Origin: Onthophagus taurus
Taxonomy: Eukaryota; Arthropoda; Insecta; Coleoptera; Scarabaeidae
Assembly: GCF_036711975.1 (NCBI RefSeq)
Contig: NC_091966.1
Coordinates: forward strand, 34,603,501 to 34,667,500
DNA length: 64,000 bases
Direction: 5' to 3'
Shown here one piece after another: positions 1-10,994 of this stretch. Positions within the stretch are counted from its first letter, which is position 1. Every line of letters begins with the position of its first letter. A model generated the notes under the pieces. The model saw nothing but the letters and a program-made list of their open reading frames with translations, was not told the DNA's origin and did not search any database. The position numbers and the translations under genes were made by a program.

Positions 1-1
1 A

Positions 2-919
2 TTTTTTAGTGGAGTAAATGATTTATATAAATCTAGAAATCCTAATAGAAAGAAGCCAAATAATGGGTTTTGTGCTAGTTCCCATGAAATTATAACCGAC
101 GGTGGTGAATTAGATTTTGTACAAAAAATAATCTTGGAAAGTCATAATTTTAAAGATCGAATTAAAATATTTTCAAGTATGTTGGGAATAAAAAGAAATT
201 TGAAGCAACTCATCCACGTTTTGAAACAATCAAATCAAGTTAAATCATTTATAAGCACCGAATTTTTTCAAGGAAACACTACCAGATGGGCCTTAGCTTG
301 GACATTCTACGATTACGATTTAAACAAAATAAATCAAATCAATAAAAATCCAAAACCAATAAAACCATTTTCTTATTCTCAAAATTATAATGGTTCAATT
401 GAAAACGTTGGGATAAAAATTGAGGAGATTCTAAATGAATTAAAAATGGATTTTAAAGTATTAGAAAAGGGTGGTTTTACGAGACATTATAATTTAAAAG
501 CATATTTTAATACTTGGACACATAATCGTAAGCGACGAAGAGAAGCGAAACGGATGGAGAAGATTATGGGAGGAGTAATTCCAATGGACCATGATAAAGT
601 TGAAGAAAACGACGAAAAATCTGCCGAAATGGACACTTCATTTGAAGATAAACATGAAGGAGGAGCTGCTAATGTTGTTTTTAAACGAAAAATGTCTGAA
701 TCTGATGAAGATTTTCAAGATGAAAATAAAAAAGTTCATGGTGAAAATGTAAATAACGTTATGAGTAATACTCCTAAACTAATTGAGGCGTCCATTTATG
801 TGAATTTAAGGAAAAATAATCAATTAGAAATAGAAATAACTCCTTTATCAGATACAACAAATCGTAATAGTTTACATGAAATACTTCAATATTTTAAAAA
901 TCATTTAATTTTAGATTGA
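2..919 (+). CDS. METTL16: METTL16-like RNA m6A methyltransferase, C-terminal part (5' end outside window)
   Basis: METTL16 is the nuclear methyltransferase that puts N6-methyladenosine on U6 snRNA and on hairpins of the SAM synthetase transcript. The frame is open from base 2 to the stop at 917-919, about 305 codons; no start codon is visible. The first residues, FFSGVND followed by SRNP, match the region just after the catalytic NPPF motif, so the window edge cuts the active site. Further on are the GGELDFV segment and RWALAWTFYD, both diagnostic of the family. A lysine/arginine patch (KRRREAKRM) and an acidic linker follow, then a C-terminal region that fits the vertebrate-conserved RNA-binding domain. 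A polyadenylation signal AATAAA lies at 968-973. A diverged copy of the last codons and 3' UTR recurs at 3910-3996. The TTTTAG at 4-9 could be a splice acceptor, but the reading frame continues sensibly through it. Confidence 0.9.
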   Translation, partial: FFSGVNDLYKSRNPNRKKPNNGFCASSHEIITDGGELDFVQKIILESHNFKDRIKIFSSMLGIKRNLKQLIHVLKQSNQVKSFISTEFFQGNTTRWALAWTFYDYDLNKINQINKNPKPIKPFSYSQNYNGSIENVGIKIEEILNELKMDFKVLEKGGFTRHYNLKAYFNTWTHNRKRRREAKRMEKIMGGVIPMDHDKVEENDEKSAEMDTSFEDKHEGGAANVVFKRKMSESDEDFQDENKKVHGENVNNVMSNTPKLIEASIYVNLRKNNQLEIEITPLSDTTNRNSLHEILQYFKNHLILD

Positions 920-993
920 AAATTTGTTAAAAAATGTTTTTAATACGTTAATTTGTGAATTGTTCTAAATAAAGTATGTTTATATTAAATATG

Positions 994-2521
994 CAGGGTG
1001 TTTCATAATATATGCGCAGGACTTCAGGATGTATAGCTTGTCCTAAACATTGAAAAAAAAATTCTATCAACTTACCCTCTAAAATGCATCATTTTCGAGA
1101 TACAGGGTGTTGAAATTTAATAAAAAAAATCGTTTTTTGCGTATATCTCCGGAACCGTTTATCATACAGAAAAGAGCGTTTGTAAGCATTTTCGACTCAT
1201 AATAAGCTAAGCTTTCGTGCAAAAAAAATTTTTTTAAAGTCAATTGGTGAAGATTTTGAATGGGTAGTGGTTGTTTTTCTCCTCAACTTCTACGCCACTG
1301 GAAAAAGTATGGTTTTGAGACGCCCATTTGAACCGTCAATGTTTTCTACACAAAAAGGTAGCGTAGGTCATGAGCTCTAAAGTTGACCGTTTTCTAGAAA
1401 GATCAACTTTTATATTGAAATTTATATCAATTTTTTTAAATAAAAATTTTATTTTACAATTAAACAAAATTAATGTAAACGTTAGAACAAGTAACAAAAG
1501 CAAGCGTTCACTTCATATTTGCAAAATAAAGAAAATGAAACAAAAATTATCTTTTCAAAATTCTAAAAACCGTAAAGGTAACGCATTTCCCACAGTTCAG
1601 CGTTTGTGTTGTTTTAACAAGTAGGCTTTAAATTTTATAAAAGCTACCTCCTGTCAAAATAACAATTAGTTTCTACCTGCAAAAAGTAAACTTGTATTAC
1701 AAAATTAAAAATGAATTACACAAACACTGAAATCTGCGAAACGCATTACCTTTACGGAATGGCGTGCGGCGATTCGGCAGAAGCAAGGCGGTTGTATCAA
1801 GAAAGACATCCTGATCGCCCAGGACCACACCATAACTTGTTTTTACGCATTCACCAACGACTATGGGAAACTGGAAGTTTTAAAAGGAATACTGCTGATA
1901 ATAGGCAGCCTTTGGAAGTTGCAAATCCCCAAGTAGAAGGGGCTGTCCTCAACGAAATTGATGAAAATCCGACCACAAGTACCAGAAAAATTGCTCACAA
2001 CCTAAAGCTATATCACTCGACGGTTTGGAGAATTTTGAAAAGGCAACTTTAGTATCCCTACCATATCCAAAGAGTACAAGCCTTATTCCCAAGAGATTTT
2101 CCGCCAAGATTGGCTTTTTGTACATGGATGCAAGACAAAATAGCTCAAAATCCTGAGTTTCGAACCGAAGTTCTATTTACCGATGAAGCATCTTGCTCGA
2201 AGGATGGTATTTTCAATTTTCACAATAACCACATATGGGCAGAAGAAAATCCACATGAAATTGTAGAAGGCCATCATCAGCAACAATTTTTTTTCTCGCT
2301 TAGCTTATTATGAGTAGAAAATGCTTACAAACGCTGTTTTCTGTACGATAAATGGTTCTGCAAATATTCGCAAAAAACGAATTTTTTTTTATTAAATTTC
2401 AACACCCTGTATCTCGAAAATGGTGCATTTTAGAGGGAAAGTAGATAGAAACTTTTTTCAAATTTTTGGACAAGCTATCACACATCCTGAAGTCCTGCGC
2501 ATATATTATGAAACACCTGTA
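994..2521 (+). mobile_element. Defective mariner-like (DUF4817/DDE_3) DNA transposon with long terminal inverted repeats
   Basis: The left end (CAGGGTGTTTCATAA at 994) and the right end near 2521 are inverted copies of each other. The inverted repeats run about 235 bp inward (994-1236 and 2285-2521). Two ORFs remain. The one at 1711-2052 (113 aa) is a helix-turn-helix N-terminus with the YxxxxP-spaced DUF4817 look. The one at 2110-2313 (67 aa) contains LFTDEASCSKDG and HIWAEENPHEI, the first-aspartate region of the DDE_3 catalytic core. A stop separates them at 2050. Everything after the WAEENPH motif, including the other two catalytic acids, is deleted where the right repeat begins, so the element cannot code for an active transposase. 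Confidence 0.85.
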
Positions 2522-2890
2522 TTGTAATGTTTCCAAAATTTATTGTCTCTTGGCAACAACAAAAAAAATACAAACTTCACTTAACACAAAATTGTAAAAA
2601 ATAGTATATTGTTTTATATGGAAGAGATTATTTTTTTATGTTATGGCGCTAAAGTGAAATTTACTTTAGCGCCATAATGTTGAAGTACTTTTTTGCTATG
2701 TTGATCTTAGCAACCGTCGTTATGCAACAATGACTTACTTCTACCGCGAGTAAACACGCCAACAAAGTTGTCATTTAATGACGTTTGAAGAAAAAAACTG
2801 TTGGACGCCAAATGTCTTATTTCAAACTCCTGTTAGGACTCCACTTTCAGGATCACAGCAAGATTATCGCAAAGTAACGTTTTTCTAACA
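2522..2890. other. Intergenic spacer with one perfect hairpin
   Basis: No coding signal is seen. The only clear structure is a perfect 15-bp inverted repeat, TTATGGCGCTAAAGT at 2641-2655 and its complement at 2663-2677, with a 7-nt loop. It is likely the remnant of a palindromic element. Confidence 0.6.
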
Positions 2891-3240
2891 CAGCGTTTCT
2901 CAACCTGTGGGGCGCCCCCCTCCTAGGGAACACACTGTTTTGACACACTCATTAACAGTTTTTTTGTTTCACGTTTCTGCTCCACAGCTCCAATTTTCTA
3001 TAAAAAGCACTGACTTTATCACTGCTATCCAACATATGCGTGTTTGCTCCTTGGTGTTGTAGATTCAGGGTATTTAATTTCTCGAATATGTCGACCAAGT
3101 AACTCAATTTCATCACAAATAAAGCATCTCTAAACTGTTCTGCTTCCGGGCCGTTTTTCTCTTCTAAAAAAGTGGCAATTACCTCTTTTAACTCATATTT
3201 TGAAGGTCTGTAATTAAGTTCTATATTAGGGCTCTCTGCA
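2891..3240 (-). mobile_element. hAT transposon fragment (ZBED5/SCAND3-like transposase piece plus terminal repeat)
   Basis: CAGCGTTTCTCAACCTGTGG at 2891-2910 resembles a hAT-family terminus. Read on the minus strand from about 3238 to 2950, an open stretch gives NIELNYRPSKYELKEVIATF, then LSYLVDIFEKLNTLNLQHQG, then DKVSAFYRKLELW. This is the recognisable middle of the hAT transposases domesticated as ZBED5-type proteins. There is no start codon and no RNase H-like catalytic core, so this is a truncated relic. Confidence 0.75.
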
Positions 3241-3419
3241 CTAAGGGGATTAGGGTCAAAATTTTCAACGTATAATATACGTCATATTTTATTATTATAT
3301 GAAAAAGAAAGCCATAAAAATTGTTATTGAAAATTGGGCCCCGAATACTAAAACGTTGAGAAAAGCTGTTCTAATACTCAACTTCCAGAATCACATACAA
3401 ATTATTTTATAAAAATATA

Positions 3420-3890
3420 CAGGATGTGTCAAATGTCTGGAATATAGCCAATAATTTCGCTATTTGTGGTTTTAACGAAAAATGTTTCAAATACAAGTTT
3501 CTTTATTAATCGTGGCGCATTTTTTGGCGAAATTTGCTTGTTTGTATTGTATTTTGTTTCGTTGCTATGGTAACCAACATTGTTGTTTTAAATGAAATGC
3601 ATATATGTTTTGCATACTTTGATAGAGAATAAATCCCTCTATACGATGAACATATCAAATCATGTTGTATAAGAAATAAATCAAGAATAATCGCGTTTTC
3701 TAAAAATAATAAGACAGCAAATTACAACAGTTTCAACAATTATGAATATATAATTATTAATTAATAATGTATGGGTACGGTGACACACATTTAATGTAAT
3801 TTCGTCATTTTCGGTGTTAAAGCATTTTTTTTCGTATTCATTTAGTAAAAGACTCCACATACACTTAATTATCAATTCTTCCTTTTAATA
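3420..3890. mobile_element. Truncated copy of the AGGGTGTGTCAAATGTCTGG mariner-like family
   Basis: This begins at a TA and shares about 320 bp with the left arm of the complete element at 57191-58201, including AATCCCTCTATACGATGAAC. An internal piece follows, related to the transposase remnant of that element (ATGTATGGGTACGGTG). The right terminal repeat is missing, so the copy is truncated. Confidence 0.75.
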
Positions 3891-3909
3891 AAGTTATCAA
3901 TGCCAAGTT

Positions 3910-3996
3910 CAGTATTTTAAGTCATTTAATTTTAGATTGAAAATTTGTTAAAAAGTGTTTTTAATTCATTAACTTGTAAATTGTTTTAAATAAATT
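3910..3996 (+). pseudogene. Diverged direct copy of the METTL16 3' end
   Basis: Bases 3910-3996 align with 886-980, which cover the last METTL16 codons, the TAG of the ILD-stop end and the start of the 3' UTR. There are only scattered mismatches, for example CATTTAATTTTAGATTGAAA in both copies. The two copies have the same orientation and flank the insert-rich 2.9-kb block. No upstream METTL16 coding sequence accompanies this copy. Confidence 0.8.
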
Positions 3997-4145
3997 GTTT
4001 CTATTCAATAGCTTTATTAAAACCTAACCTTAAAAATCCTTGTACCAAAAAGTGAGGTTATGTAACCGTGTTATAACAGTTATAAACTAGTGTTATAAAC
4101 AGCCATCAAAAACGTTTTAAAATCAACAAAAATTACTAATTTTAA

Positions 4146-4577
<432 letters not shown>

Positions 4578-4789
4578 TTGTATTTTTTTTTTAAGTAAAT
4601 AGATAATAAAGATTTTAAAAATAATAAAATCGTTATTTAAATTTAAAGGGTTAAAATATGGTTATGATTTATAACACTATTTTAGGGATTTTAATTTTTC
4701 AGTGTTGCCGTTTGTTTTCATTTTTCCATTATTAGTCACCATTCTGTCACTTTGACGTTTTAAGGTTTTAATACTTCTAAATAAAAGAG

Positions 4790-6202
4790 ATGGTTTTTGA
4801 AGAAGGTAGAATTAAACAATGGCTAATAAACGTAAGTATAATTTTCATCTTTATATGTAATCTCTAAAAAAATTACTCGCTTAACATTTCTTTTTAGTAT
4901 ATAAACCCTGGGATGGCTTTCAATGATATTAAATCAGTTGTAACGCATTACACAGCGTTGCATCCAACAAAAGAAACTTACAGTATGACTAAGAATAATT
5001 TAATAATCTTATGTAAAAATTGTTTATTTTTTATAATTTATTAGTTTTTAACGATGGTACCCCAATGGAATTAGTAAATTTACAAGGAACCATACCTGTA
5101 ACGTATAAAAGCGTAGTTTACAACATCCCCATTATTATTTGGCTAATGGATACACATCCTCAACATGCTCCATTGTGTTATGTAAAACCCACCCCAACAA
5201 TGAATATAAAGGTTTCTAAATATGTCGATCAAAATGGAAAGATTTATTTACCATATTTACATGAATGGGCTCAAGATAAATCAGAATTATTAGGATTGGT
5301 ACAGGTTATGATTGTTACATTTAGTGAACAACCACCTGTTTTTGCGAAAGTTAAACCTAAAGAAGCGCTTTATCACCCATCAAGTAAACTAAAATTAAAA
5401 AAATTTAAATACATTTTTAATTAATTCAATTTTTAGTTAATAACAGCTTCCCTAATTCGGTCTTCATGCAACAACCACCTTATCCCACTCACAGTCCTTA
5501 TCCTCAACCTAGTTATCAAGGGATGATGCCGCAAGCAGCGCAAAGTGGTTATCCCCCTGGTGGTTATCCACTTTACCCCACACCTTATCCAGCTTATCCA
5601 CCACAACCATCATCAATGATTAATACAGGGACAGGAACGATAAAAGAAGAACATATTAAAGAATCATTATTGACAGCTATAGAAGAAAAATTAATGAGGC
5701 GCATGAAAGAAGAGTTTCAACAAAACCAAGCTGAATTGGATACTTTGAAACGCACTCAAGATGAATTGAAACAAGGTAGCTTAAAATTACAGGTGGTTTT
5801 GGAAAGATTGGAAAAAGAAAAAAGTGATTTGGATAAAAATATTACGGTGCTCAAAGATAAAGAACAAGAATTGGATAAAGCTATTGAAAGATTGAGTAAT
5901 CAGGAATCAATGGATGTTGATGATGCTGTTATTACAACCGCCCCATTATATAAACAGTAAACAAAATCATATATTGAACAAAATTGATTATTAATTATTA
6001 AATTGTTTGTAGGCTTTTAAATGCTTTTGCTGAAGAGGCAGCATTAGAAGATGCAATATATTACATGGGGGAAGCTTTAAGAAGTGGAGTGATCGATTTA
6101 GAAGTCTTTTTGCGTCAAGTCCGTACTTTATCAAGAAAACAATTTATGCTGAGAGCTTTAATGCAAAAATGTCGACAAAAAGCGGGACTTACCGTTGTTT
6201 GA
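4790..6202 (+). CDS. TSG101: TSG101, ESCRT-I ubiquitin-binding subunit
   Basis: TSG101 sorts ubiquitinated cargo into multivesicular bodies as part of ESCRT-I. Proposed exons: 4790-4831, 4898-4982, 5045-5383, 5437-5956 and 6013-6202. All junctions are GT..AG with matching phases, giving 391 aa (human 390). The UEV domain is shown by TYIFNDG, LQGTIPVTYK, YNIPIIIWLMDTHP and GKIYLPYLHEW. A Pro/Tyr-rich linker follows, then a coiled coil (RRMKEEFQQNQAELDTLKRT onward). The steadiness box has TTAPLYKQ spliced onto LLNAFAEEAALED, and the protein ends in LRALMQKCRQKAGL. The introns are only 53-66 nt. The start at 4790 gives an N-terminus of the expected length before the UEV fold. The stop just after YKQ in the unspliced frame is intronic. 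Confidence 0.95.
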
Positions 6203-6277
6203 ATTTGCCATTTAAAGTTATAAATTTAAAGATTAAACAAAATATAACCTTTATAATAACGTTACAACGCCTATTAT

Positions 6278-6475
6278 ATTAAAAATCAAATAGCAAATAC
6301 ATATTTTATTTATTTTCTTAGCAAGCACGTATTTAAATTGCATGAAAATAAATGCACAAAAAAAATCTGATAAGAAATTATAGAAGTTTGTAGAAATATA
6401 TATATATCTATATTCAAAGTTTTTTTCTGTTTAAATTTTGATACTCATAAATCCCTATATTTAACAATAAGAACT
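6278..6475 (-). pseudogene. Diverged direct copy of the TMEM258 3' end and 3' UTR
   Basis: This aligns with 9629-9803, the 3' UTR and final codons of TMEM258. Shared blocks include ATTAAAAATCAA, AAATGCACAAA, AATTATAGAA and TTAACAATAAGAA. The codons for the GIYV end are recognisable but the stop codon is lost. It lies directly after TSG101 in the same orientation as the real gene end, with a ~3.1-kb insert-bearing block between the copies. Confidence 0.75.
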
Positions 6476-6951
6476 TAAATCATGATAAGGAAATGATGAT
6501 TATTATGACTAACTTATTCCTTTACATGGGTTAACCCCTCTTTAACCCTAGGATACTTAACCAATAAAATAACTATAGTAACTATATATGTATTGATAAT
6601 CTTGCTGGATTATTTACATAAACCAATGAACGATTTCAGTACTAAATGAAAGCTTAAAATTCCTCTTTAAAATAATGTACGTTTATGGTCATTATTTATG
6701 GTTGAGAGTTCATCATCAATTATAAGGATAATGTTATCTGTTTTATGGAAAAGGCTGATGTAGGATAAGAATGATAAGAATATATCTCGAAAAGAGATAG
6801 AAAAACCCAAATAAAATTACGTTTTTATATACAGGATGTTTCATTTAAAATGACATATGCTTATATCTCAAAAACAAAAACTCGAATAGAAAAAAGTTTC
6901 AGGTAAACATTTTTTGGTGAGAAGGAGGACACATTGTACAGATGAACAGAA
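6476..6951. other. Spacer with a short transposon-end fragment
   Basis: AT-rich DNA with no coding signal. From 6831 it carries TACAGGATGTTTCATTTAAA, which looks like one terminus of a mariner-like element; no partner end was found. Confidence 0.5.
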
Positions 6952-8284
6952 TTTTTTTCAGGGTTGCCTAAAGGCCCTTCTGACGTCATTTTTATTTTTT
7001 CAAATGACACATACTTTTTTCTTTCAAAGTCTTAAACAACTTGACAAACATATTACTTTTTGCTTAAAAATTTTTTTTCGTAAACTCTCCGTTGTGAAGA
7101 TATCAACAAAAACAAAATACTTAACAAAATGTTTCAAAATGTAATTAAAAAAAAATAATTAATAAATAAAAAACGATTTAATTAATCGTAAAATAATATT
7201 AAAATTCTTCTTAACTTTTGAAATCGTCTTAGAAAATTGATTAAAAAAATTTTTTTTTTAATGTTTATAAATCCGAGTAAATCCTGGTTTGGATGTGCGC
7301 TAACTTGCACGTGGGATAAAAATTTCAAGCGAAAAAATCATTGTGATCAAGGCAAAAATGGAGCACTTCTCTACTCCACAGAAAATTCAGATGGTGTTAG
7401 CTTACGGTGAAAGTCGTGAAAATTTCGCTGAAGCCCATCGCATTTATGTTCGAAAATTTCCTGGAGAAAGAGCGCCTTGTCCTAAAACCGTTTATATCGG
7501 ATAGTTACAAAATTTCTGGAATGTGGGAACGTGGAGGACCTTTTCTTATTGATGGCAACTTGAATGGCAGAAAGTATCGGAATTTTTTGTTGAACGATTT
7601 ACCAGTTTTGTTGGAAGACCTTACTCTGGAGCGAAGACTTGCGCTATGGTATCAGTATGATGGATGTCCATCTCATTATGCTCTAGCCGCAAGAGAAGTT
7701 TTAGACGAAATGTTTCCTGAAAAATGGATAGGACGTAATGGACCGGTGAATAGGCCAGCTAGATCACCCGACTTAACTTCTTCCGATTTCTTTCTTTGGG
7801 GTTACCTCAAAGAGAAAGTTTACAACCAGGTTCCAACAACCCCAAACGATATGAAAAACCATATCAGAGCAGCTTGGGAATCAATAACTGAAGAAATGCT
7901 TGGCAATGTGCAGAGAACGTTTTCAATGAGAATTCAGAAATGTTTAGAATTGAATGGTCATCATTTTGAGCATTTAATCGATGTATAAAGGTAACTTTAT
8001 AAATTTTAATCAATGTTCTAAGGTGATTTCAAAAATGAAGAAGAATTTTAGTACTATTTTTAGTACGATTAATTAAATCGTTTTTTAATTACATTTTGAA
8101 AAATGTTGTTTTATTTTTCTTTTTGTAGATATCTTCATAACGCAGAATTTAAGAAAACAATTTTTTAAGCAAAAAATACTTAGTTTGTCAAGTTGTTCAA
8201 GACGTTGAAAGAAAAAAGTATATGTGCGATTTGAAAAAATGAAAATGACATCAGAAGGGCCTTTAGGCAACCCTGAAAAAAAAT
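6952..8284 (+). mobile_element. Internally deleted mariner-like (DUF4817/DDE_3) transposon
   Basis: Inverted repeats of about 270-280 bp (6952-7230 and 8016-8284) share CAGGGTTGCCTAAAGGCCCT at the outer ends. Between them are the remains of one transposase. An N-terminal piece starts at 7358 (MEHFSTPQKIQMVLAYGES) and ends at a stop at 7500. A C-terminal piece at 7407-7988 lies in another frame and includes YQYDGCPSHYALAAREVLDE and ARSPDLTSSDFFLWGYLK. These pieces hold the second and third catalytic acids of the DDE_3 fold. The segment with the first TDE-type aspartate is deleted and a frameshift joins the rest, so the element is non-autonomous. Confidence 0.85.
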
Positions 8285-8285
8285 T

Positions 8286-8460
8286 TCGGACTTTCTAGTG
8301 TGCTGGGCTCTGAATCGTCTCACGTCATTATTCCTAGCCTCCTGTGTCTCCTCTGAAAGCTGCCCTATTGGAACAAGGGCTAAAAAGCCATGTAAAAGGA
8401 TTTTATGTTGGCTGGGAGACATCCTGTACCAGCCATATAGATCCACAAACAGTTTGAAAG
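8286..8460 (-). mobile_element. Fragment of an insect repetitive-element ORF
   Basis: Read on the minus strand, this gives DLYGWYRMSPSQHKILLHG, then LVPIGQLSEETQEARNNDVR and RFRAQHTRK. This peptide pattern (LSEEAQE-RN-D, HTRK) is familiar from repeated insect ORFs of uncertain class. It abuts the right end of the mariner-like element, which suggests that element landed in it. Confidence 0.55.
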
Positions 8461-9628
8461 TATCATAGGTAAATGTGTTTTCTTTTTTTTTTTCTTGTCA
8501 TTGTCATAGTGAACAATTTGAGGAAATTGTTTTATAAATGCATGAAAAATGATTCCAAATCTAGATAGTAATGCATGATAGCATGCAGCGCTTCATCTGC
8601 ATGCTTAAAAAATCGGTAGGAAACGTTCCTGGTGTTGGTCGTCCCACTTGCTTGAACTACTTTGGCTGCGTTGGAAAACTTCCTGTACAGCCATCAATGA
8701 CCTCAAAAACTCCCCAGATATCAACTTTGAGTAAATTTTCCTTTTTTTGCAATTTTAGTTTTCTATATTGTATCCGCCATCATGATATTTGAAAAGTTTA
8801 TAATTCTGAACCCAGATTTATAATCAGCACCCCAAAAGATCCCACCAATACCAAGTTTTATAAAAAAAATCAAGAGAAAATGAAAAAGTGTTAAACAAAT
8901 TGAAGAATTTTTGTTATATCTCAATTAATGGTTCATTATGGCCCTTAATAAAGAAATTCTCAAAATTAGAAGTCAATTTGCGCATTAAAATGTAAAGAAT
9001 TTTTCAATTTTCACAAAGCAAAATCACACTCTTTTATATTTGAATGATTATGAATTTACCTTCTTCAATCTGACGTTTTCAGTGCTTGAAACTTCTTCTT
9101 AAAAGGTATCTAAAGAAGTTAGGTTAACACTCAAATAAAAATAAACAATGTCGCCAAACAGATTATATAAAGGAAGATCATATTAATGAGAGAGAGTGTC
9201 TGACAGTCTATTTGTATTCAACAGTTTTCAAAATAACTTCTTATACACTATTGTTCATATAATAATAAATTTATTGTGGAAAGAGGTTTACTGAAGTCTT
9301 GAGAAAAATTTCCTATACCTGAAAACCTTAAATTTTGTCATTGATTTTTACTTTTGTTCAGCTAGAATTGGGATTCAGCTGAGTGTGTGGCATCAACATA
9401 TATTTTGACTTAATGAACTTCTGTGTTGGAATAAAAAAAGCTTATCATTTTCTTCCTTTGCCTTTGCTTATCAAAAGATAAAGAAGGATTCAGCCTTTTA
9501 CAAGGTAATATTGGCTTTCTTAACAACTTGAGGTCCTCCTGCTCTGGAGTATTATAATTTTACTTTGGCGCTGATGTAGGATTCTCATGTCATTCCCTGA
9601 AGTCGGTTGAGATGCTTTGTCAATTACA
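8461..9628. other. Intergenic DNA, nothing recognised
   Basis: AT-rich sequence without a convincing ORF, RNA gene or terminal repeat. Short ORFs such as 8571-8792 have no family resemblance and fall within chance length for this composition. Confidence 0.5.
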
Positions 9629-9770
9629 TTAAAAATCAATCTGTAAATATCTTATTTATTTTTTTAACAAAACCATATTATTCAAATTGTATTAAATGCA
9701 CAAAAATTGAATGATGAGAGATTATAGAAATATATATACTTACATACAAAATCTTTTTTAATAAATTTTA

Positions 9771-10070
9771 TTATACATAAATGCCTACACTTAACAATAA
9801 GAATAAAATTCCAAAACCAGAGAAAATTGATGCAACTAACGAAAGAAGAAGTTCCTTTTTAATATCCCTGGAAGCTTTTGTACTTGTTACTTCATAAACA
9901 AAGAACCAGGCTGTGAAAAATATCCCAATACCAAGAAGAACAAGTGTTAAATGAGGGAATATCGCCGGATTTACCGGGGAGGCGTATCTGGATAATGAAT
10001 CAAAAGCATCCTAAAACATGAAATAATAATTTCAATATTGGACATCTTAAAACCATCAAATACAAACCAT
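9771..10070 (-). CDS. TMEM258: TMEM258, oligosaccharyltransferase subunit
   Basis: A small ER-membrane subunit of the oligosaccharyltransferase needed for full N-glycosylation activity. The minus-strand CDS is join(9771-10010, 10068-10070): a first coding exon of only the ATG, a 57-nt intron (GTTTGT..TTTTAG on the coding strand), and one exon with the remaining 79 codons. The 80-aa product reads [20 protein letters not shown], then [15 protein letters not shown], then [16 protein letters not shown], ending in GIYV. This matches human TMEM258 (79 aa) almost throughout. Two hydrophobic membrane segments are evident. A minus-strand AATAAA is at 9655-9660. The gene is divergent from the RN-tre gene 921 bp away. 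Confidence 0.95.
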
Positions 10071-10990
10071 TTTTAATATAATCAAACGTGGCAACTTAGA
10101 AATTGAAGAAATACACCGGTTTAGAGCGGGTGTAATGCGTTTGACAGGACGTGTAATATTAAAATGACGTATACAAACAGGGGCACCACATTATTTTTTA
10201 TTGTTAAAAAGTATTTCTGAATTTAATTATATTTTAGTCAAGGTTGTAATAATAATGATTTATATCCATCGTGCATCAATTTTAATTAAATTTAAAATAT
10301 AATTACTTTAAAAATTTAATTTAATATTCCCAGTATACCAACATACTTTAGTAATCAATTTTTCTATATATTAATTATACCGCCACTTTAAATATTTGAA
10401 ATATTAATTGAATAACTTTTATACACCAAAGACTACAAGATTTTTTAAATTTTATTATTAATTAATTTTAAAGACTGAAATAAAAATTTTTTCCTATAAA
10501 ATGAAAAATGTGTCAGTCGGTATTGCAGGAATGCGGTAGTTTAAGGTTTGGCATATCTCGTTAAAAATATTTTCGTTCTGTGTCTATAAAAACTAATTTG
10601 AAAAAATAAACAATCCCTCTTCAAATACAGAATTTCAGTTCATATTTAATCTTCAAAAAAGTGTTCATCAATTCTTAATTGCGTTTGGGTAAGTATTTGA
10701 TTCAAACATTTATTTAAAACATAAAAGGGGGTGTTAAAGTTCATGTGGCGTTTGACGTTTGACAGATGTCATCTAATAAGATAAATTTTGTTGCCCCCGG
10801 CGTAAATACGCGGTTAATTCGTTCAATTAGCCGGCGAGTTTAAGCGCTTTCATCACGATTCGAATCGTCGATGTTTAGGCGCTTGACGAGTTGAACAGCC
10901 TTTGACCCAATGGCCTATTTAAATGAACGACTTTGGTGCTGAACGAAGATGAAGTATTAAGAGACCGCGTATTTTTGTACCATTCATGGG
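10071..10990. promoter_or_regulatory. Divergent promoter region between TMEM258 and the RN-tre gene
   Basis: No gene. The left two thirds is very AT-rich. From about 10795 the DNA becomes distinctly richer in GC and CpG (CCGGCG, TTCGTTCAATTAGCCGGCGA) and probably holds the RN-tre transcription start and 5' UTR. I see no convincing TATA box at the expected distance. Confidence 0.4.
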
Positions 10991-10994
10991 ATGA
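10871..10994 (+). promoter_or_regulatory. Cluster of short upstream ORFs in the RN-tre leader
   Basis: Five short frames precede or overlap the main start: 10871-10894, 10920-10952, 10933-10962, 10959-10970 and 10986-10994. The last is ATG-GGA-TGA, whose third base of GGA is the A of the main ATG at 10991. Whether all lie in the mRNA depends on the transcription start, which I cannot place. Confidence 0.5.

Noticed and set aside
1370-1624. 84-aa ORF inside the left part of the mariner-like element
   Set aside because: AT-rich Lys/Asn/Ile frame without resemblance to any transposase domain; the true transposase starts at 1711.
8419-8428. ACATCCTGTA matched to TACAGGATGT at 6831 as terminal repeats of one larger element
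   Set aside because: The right-hand match lies within codons of another element's ORF (YRMSPS), and similarity between the two sides starts only at 6952 and 8284.
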